Below, one piece after another: positions 44,372 to 46,407 of a DNA stretch of 46,407 nucleotides. The notes under the pieces were generated by a model. The model was not told the origin of the DNA and made no database searches. It saw only the letters and a program-made list of their open reading frames with translations. Position 1 is the first letter of the stretch, and every line of letters starts with the position of its first letter. The position numbers and the translations under genes were made by a program. This DNA comes from Streptomyces canus (GTDB lineage: Bacteria; Actinomycetota; Actinomycetes; Streptomycetales; Streptomycetaceae), in the NCBI RefSeq assembly GCF_001514145.1, contig NZ_KQ948676.1, forward strand, positions 125,963 through 172,369, read 5' to 3'.

Positions 44372-44724
44372 GTGGGGCTGCCCTTCCGGGCGAGCGCGCG
44401 GGCCATGGGTACCAGTCCCAGCACGGCCGGAGGGGTGAGGCTCGCACCGGATCGGGCGGCGAGCGTCGCCTGGAGCGGGATCATGGCGCGAATCCCCGTG
44501 CCCCGGTCGGGCCGCAGACCGGTGGCGGCGGCATCGGCGAGCGCGTCGCCGCGCATGGCCAACGGCGCGGAGATGCACATCAGTTCAGGCCGGTCCAGCA
44601 ACCGTGCCCGTCGTCCGCGCCCGGCAAGGGGGGCTGCGGGGTTCTGGTCGTCGCCGGGTCGGGCGGACTTCTGGGTGCGTGCCGCTGCGGATGGGGCGAG
44701 GATGGCCAGGAGGAACCGCATCAC
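44368..44724 (-). pseudogene. UbiA-type prenyltransferase with large internal deletion
   Basis: 118 codons; intact relatives have about 290. GTG start at 44724 overlaps the preceding stop (GTGA). The N-terminal part has ARLLDRPELMCISAPLAM and GDALADAAATGLRPDRGTGI, the entry of EboC-like UbiA proteins, then jumps to RAMIPLQATLAARSGASLTP and LGLVPMARALARKGSPT, their C-terminus. Both Asp-rich prenyl-diphosphate motifs and most TM helices are lost. The deletion is in frame. Not functional as an enzyme. Confidence 0.6.
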
Positions 44725-45872
44725 CGCGCCTCCCGCAGGCGGTCGGCGAACGACAGCAGCGCGGTGAACTGCTCCGAGAGACCCGACGGGCCCGCGTCGG
44801 GGTCCTTGAAGTAGAAGCCCAGCTCCGTGAGCGGGCCGGACAGGCCCGCCTCGTGGGCGCGGGCGACCAGGCGGGCCAGGTCCAGGACGAGCGGTGCGGC
44901 CAGGGCCGAGTCGCAGCCCTGCCAGATGGTCTGCAGGATCATGCGCGAGCCGAGGAAGCCCTCGAAGGCGATGTGATCCCAGGCGGTCTTCCAGTCGCCG
45001 AGCACCGGGACGTCGTCGATGTGCACCTCGCCCTGCGGTGTGTGCCCGAGGATGTCGGCCAGGACGCGCTCCTTGCCGGCGTTCTTCGCCGCGGCCGCAC
45101 CCGGGTCGGCCAGGGCCGCCCCGTCACCACCACCCAGCAGATTGGTGCCGGACCAGGCGCGGACCTCGAGGGCACGCTGGACGAACATCGGGGCGAGCAC
45201 AGCTCGCAACAGGGTCTGGCCGGTCTTGCCGTCACGGCCCGCGTAGGGCAGTGCGCCCGCCGCGGCGGCAGCCGTGAGGGCCGGGGTGCGCAACCCGGTG
45301 GACGGCGTGAAGTTGACGTAGGGGCAGCCCGCTCGCACGGCGGCGGCCGCGTAGAGGGAACTGGGTGGCAGTCGTAAGGCGTCGGGGGCGGGCAGCGGCT
45401 CGGTGGAGGAGACGTTGACGACCACCACCCGTGCCAGTGCGTTGCGCACGCGGAACGAGGTGAGGTCGGCCGCGAAGTCCGCGATGAGTTCCTCGTCGCT
45501 TCGCGTGTCGCCGGGGAGCGGGCCGCCGAGCCGTGTCTCCTCGTCCGCGGCCTGGAGTTCGGCGCGCACGGCGGGGACGAGCCCGTGCGGCAGGACGCCC
45601 GCGTCGGTGAGGTGTTCGGCCCGCTTGGGCAGCGGGCAGTGGGCGGTGTCATGGCCGCCGAAGACGAGTGAGGGCAGGGGCGGCAGGCCTGTGCCGTCGA
45701 AGTGTGCGGTCTCGGTGACCATGCCCGTCGGCGGCTGCAGCCCTGCGGTGATCGCCGCACATCCGGCGACGGCTGTGGTGGCGACCGATCCGCGGGCTCC
45801 GACGAACCAGACACCGGTGCGTGCGGTCCGCCCGCCGGTCTGGGGCTCCGATGCGTTCCCGTCGTGGTCCAC
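44721..45872 (-). CDS. Inositol-3-phosphate-synthase-like protein
   Basis: 383 residues. GTG 45872 was chosen because AGGGAGG is 6 nt upstream; ATG 45890 has no such site. The NAD-binding start is TGVWFVGARGSVATTAVAGC. Family motifs follow: VVVVNVSSTEP, CPYVNFTPSTGLRTPAL, LPYAGRDGKTGQTLLRAVLA, VRAWSGTNLLGGGDGAAL, GDWKTAWDHIAFEGFLGSRM. These match the divergent actinobacterial branch of myo-inositol-1-phosphate synthases that is often clustered with UbiA and isomerase genes. First gene of a minus-strand operon in which each start overlaps the previous stop by 4 nt. The catalytic Lys in GDWKTAWD is kept, so it may be active although the next two genes are collapsed. Confidence 0.88.
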   Translation of the reverse strand: MDHDGNASEPQTGGRTARTGVWFVGARGSVATTAVAGCAAITAGLQPPTGMVTETAHFDGTGLPPLPSLVFGGHDTAHCPLPKRAEHLTDAGVLPHGLVPAVRAELQAADEETRLGGPLPGDTRSDEELIADFAADLTSFRVRNALARVVVVNVSSTEPLPAPDALRLPPSSLYAAAAVRAGCPYVNFTPSTGLRTPALTAAAAAGALPYAGRDGKTGQTLLRAVLAPMFVQRALEVRAWSGTNLLGGGDGAALADPGAAAAKNAGKERVLADILGHTPQGEVHIDDVPVLGDWKTAWDHIAFEGFLGSRMILQTIWQGCDSALAAPLVLDLARLVARAHEAGLSGPLTELGFYFKDPDAGPSGLSEQFTALLSFADRLREAR

Positions 45873-46366
45873 GGGCTGCCTCCCTGCCATGTCGAGGTTC
45901 CGATGTGGTTGGAGGACGGTGGCAGGGGCTCGAGGGCCTCCCGCCCACCGTCGGCGTTGGGACGGCTTTGGCCGCGGCACGGAGAGCTGCTCCGTGATGC
46001 GCGCGGTTGCGGCGTGCGAGGGGCGGCAACGGGCCGCCGCTGAGAAATGCGCGGTGCCTGAGGGGTTCTTGGCCCTGCGCTGTGCAGGGTCGTCCTCGGT
46101 TGGTCGGTCGAACGAAGGGTGCGCCGTACGGCCTTGAGGGGCCGTCAGTCCCGGACCGCTGTGTGGTGCCTGTGCACGAACTGGACCGTAGCCCCGTTCG
46201 TCCTCGACCGGAACCCCTTGCGCAGCGAAACAACGAACTTCTTCCAGATCCAGGACAAAGCCGTGTTCGGGCAGCCCGGATGGGCCCGGCGGCTCTCCCG
46301 TTACAGTTCGTCAGCACTCCCACCGGGAGTGGGCGGTTCCGGCTTCCGCCTCCTGTTGCGGAGCGC
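45873..46366. other. Intergenic region, no gene supported
   Basis: About 490 bases upstream of the inositol-phosphate-synthase-like gene. A plus-strand frame (46119-46370) has no ribosome site or known content. The promoter of the minus-strand operon should lie here; I cannot point to clear boxes. Confidence 0.45.
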
Positions 46367-46407
46367 CTAGTTGTCGGCACCTCCGAAGGCAGCGTCGAAG
46401 GAGGCGG
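46367..46407 (-). CDS. C-terminal end of a gene entering from the right edge
   Basis: The minus strand reads ASFDAAFGGADN then TAG at 46367-46369, in a frame open to the window edge. The composition is that of a normal protein C-terminus, but it is too short to identify. Confidence 0.4.
   Translation of the reverse strand, partial: ASFDAAFGGADN

Noticed and set aside
46119..46370. 83-codon plus-strand frame near the right edge
   Set aside because: No ribosome site, no family resemblance, and it ends opposite the tail of a minus-strand gene.
1..46407. CRISPR arrays and tRNA or rRNA genes
   Set aside because: No regularly spaced repeats of 25-40 bases and no cloverleaf or rRNA-like sequence were found on reading through both strands. 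A tRNA or covariance-model scan was not possible here.

Overview
The window looks like a piece of a Streptomyces (or close actinomycete) chromosome. GC is very high, third positions are almost all G/C, GTG and TTG starts are common, 4-nt start/stop overlaps join genes, and the protein families are streptomycete (nSTAND1-WD40, GH43 with ricin or AbfB modules, LuxR-type two-component pair, huge S8 protease). Debris from at least eight different transposases points to an accessory or chromosome-arm region.

Layout. 1-4.8 kb: the tail of an unknown gene, an IS21 (IstB) tail with IS21-type end repeats, a tightly coupled three-gene operon (659-3686), then two transposase remnants. The operon encodes a small helical protein ending in a YQAGRDQNI motif, a membrane protein starting with the same motif and carrying an extracytoplasmic vWA-like domain, and a paralogue of that membrane protein without the motif. 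5.1-10.4 kb: a membrane-anchored lectin-like protein and a 1272-residue XRE-nSTAND1-TM-WD40 protein. 10.5-12.8 kb: ISL3, LysR and IS256 debris around a complete IS30-family element. 13-16.1 kb: two tandem secreted GH43 enzymes for arabinan.

16.3-29.2 kb is a decaying stretch. Intact genes (a 45-residue membrane protein, GNAT, TetR, DUF3050, dienelactone hydrolase-like, GntR plus flavin oxidase) alternate with truncated or frameshifted ones: sigma-like factor with its coupled partner, IS701, antibiotic-biosynthesis-monooxygenase-like protein, PabAB, M20 peptidase, ArsR, SDR, flavoprotein, IS5. 29.4-39.7 kb is mostly intact: a GH5 enzyme behind an 18-bp palindrome, a LuxR-type two-component system divergent from two small secreted proteins, an S8 protease and a LuxR-type regulator. 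40.3-45.9 kb is a minus-strand run: inositol-phosphate-synthase-like, UbiA-like and isomerase/phosphatase-like remnants and a Tat-exported TIM-barrel protein, all in 4-nt overlaps, followed by a secreted sugar dehydrogenase with a PKD domain.

The best candidate for an undescribed system is the 659-3686 operon. Two adjacent proteins share a short motif with the spacing of RHIM-like amyloid signalling motifs, one at its C-terminus and the other at its cytoplasmic N-terminus. This suggests nucleated signalling that links a soluble helical protein to a membrane vWA-like sensor. A second notable locus is the collapsed, still in-frame operon at 43.8-45.9 kb.
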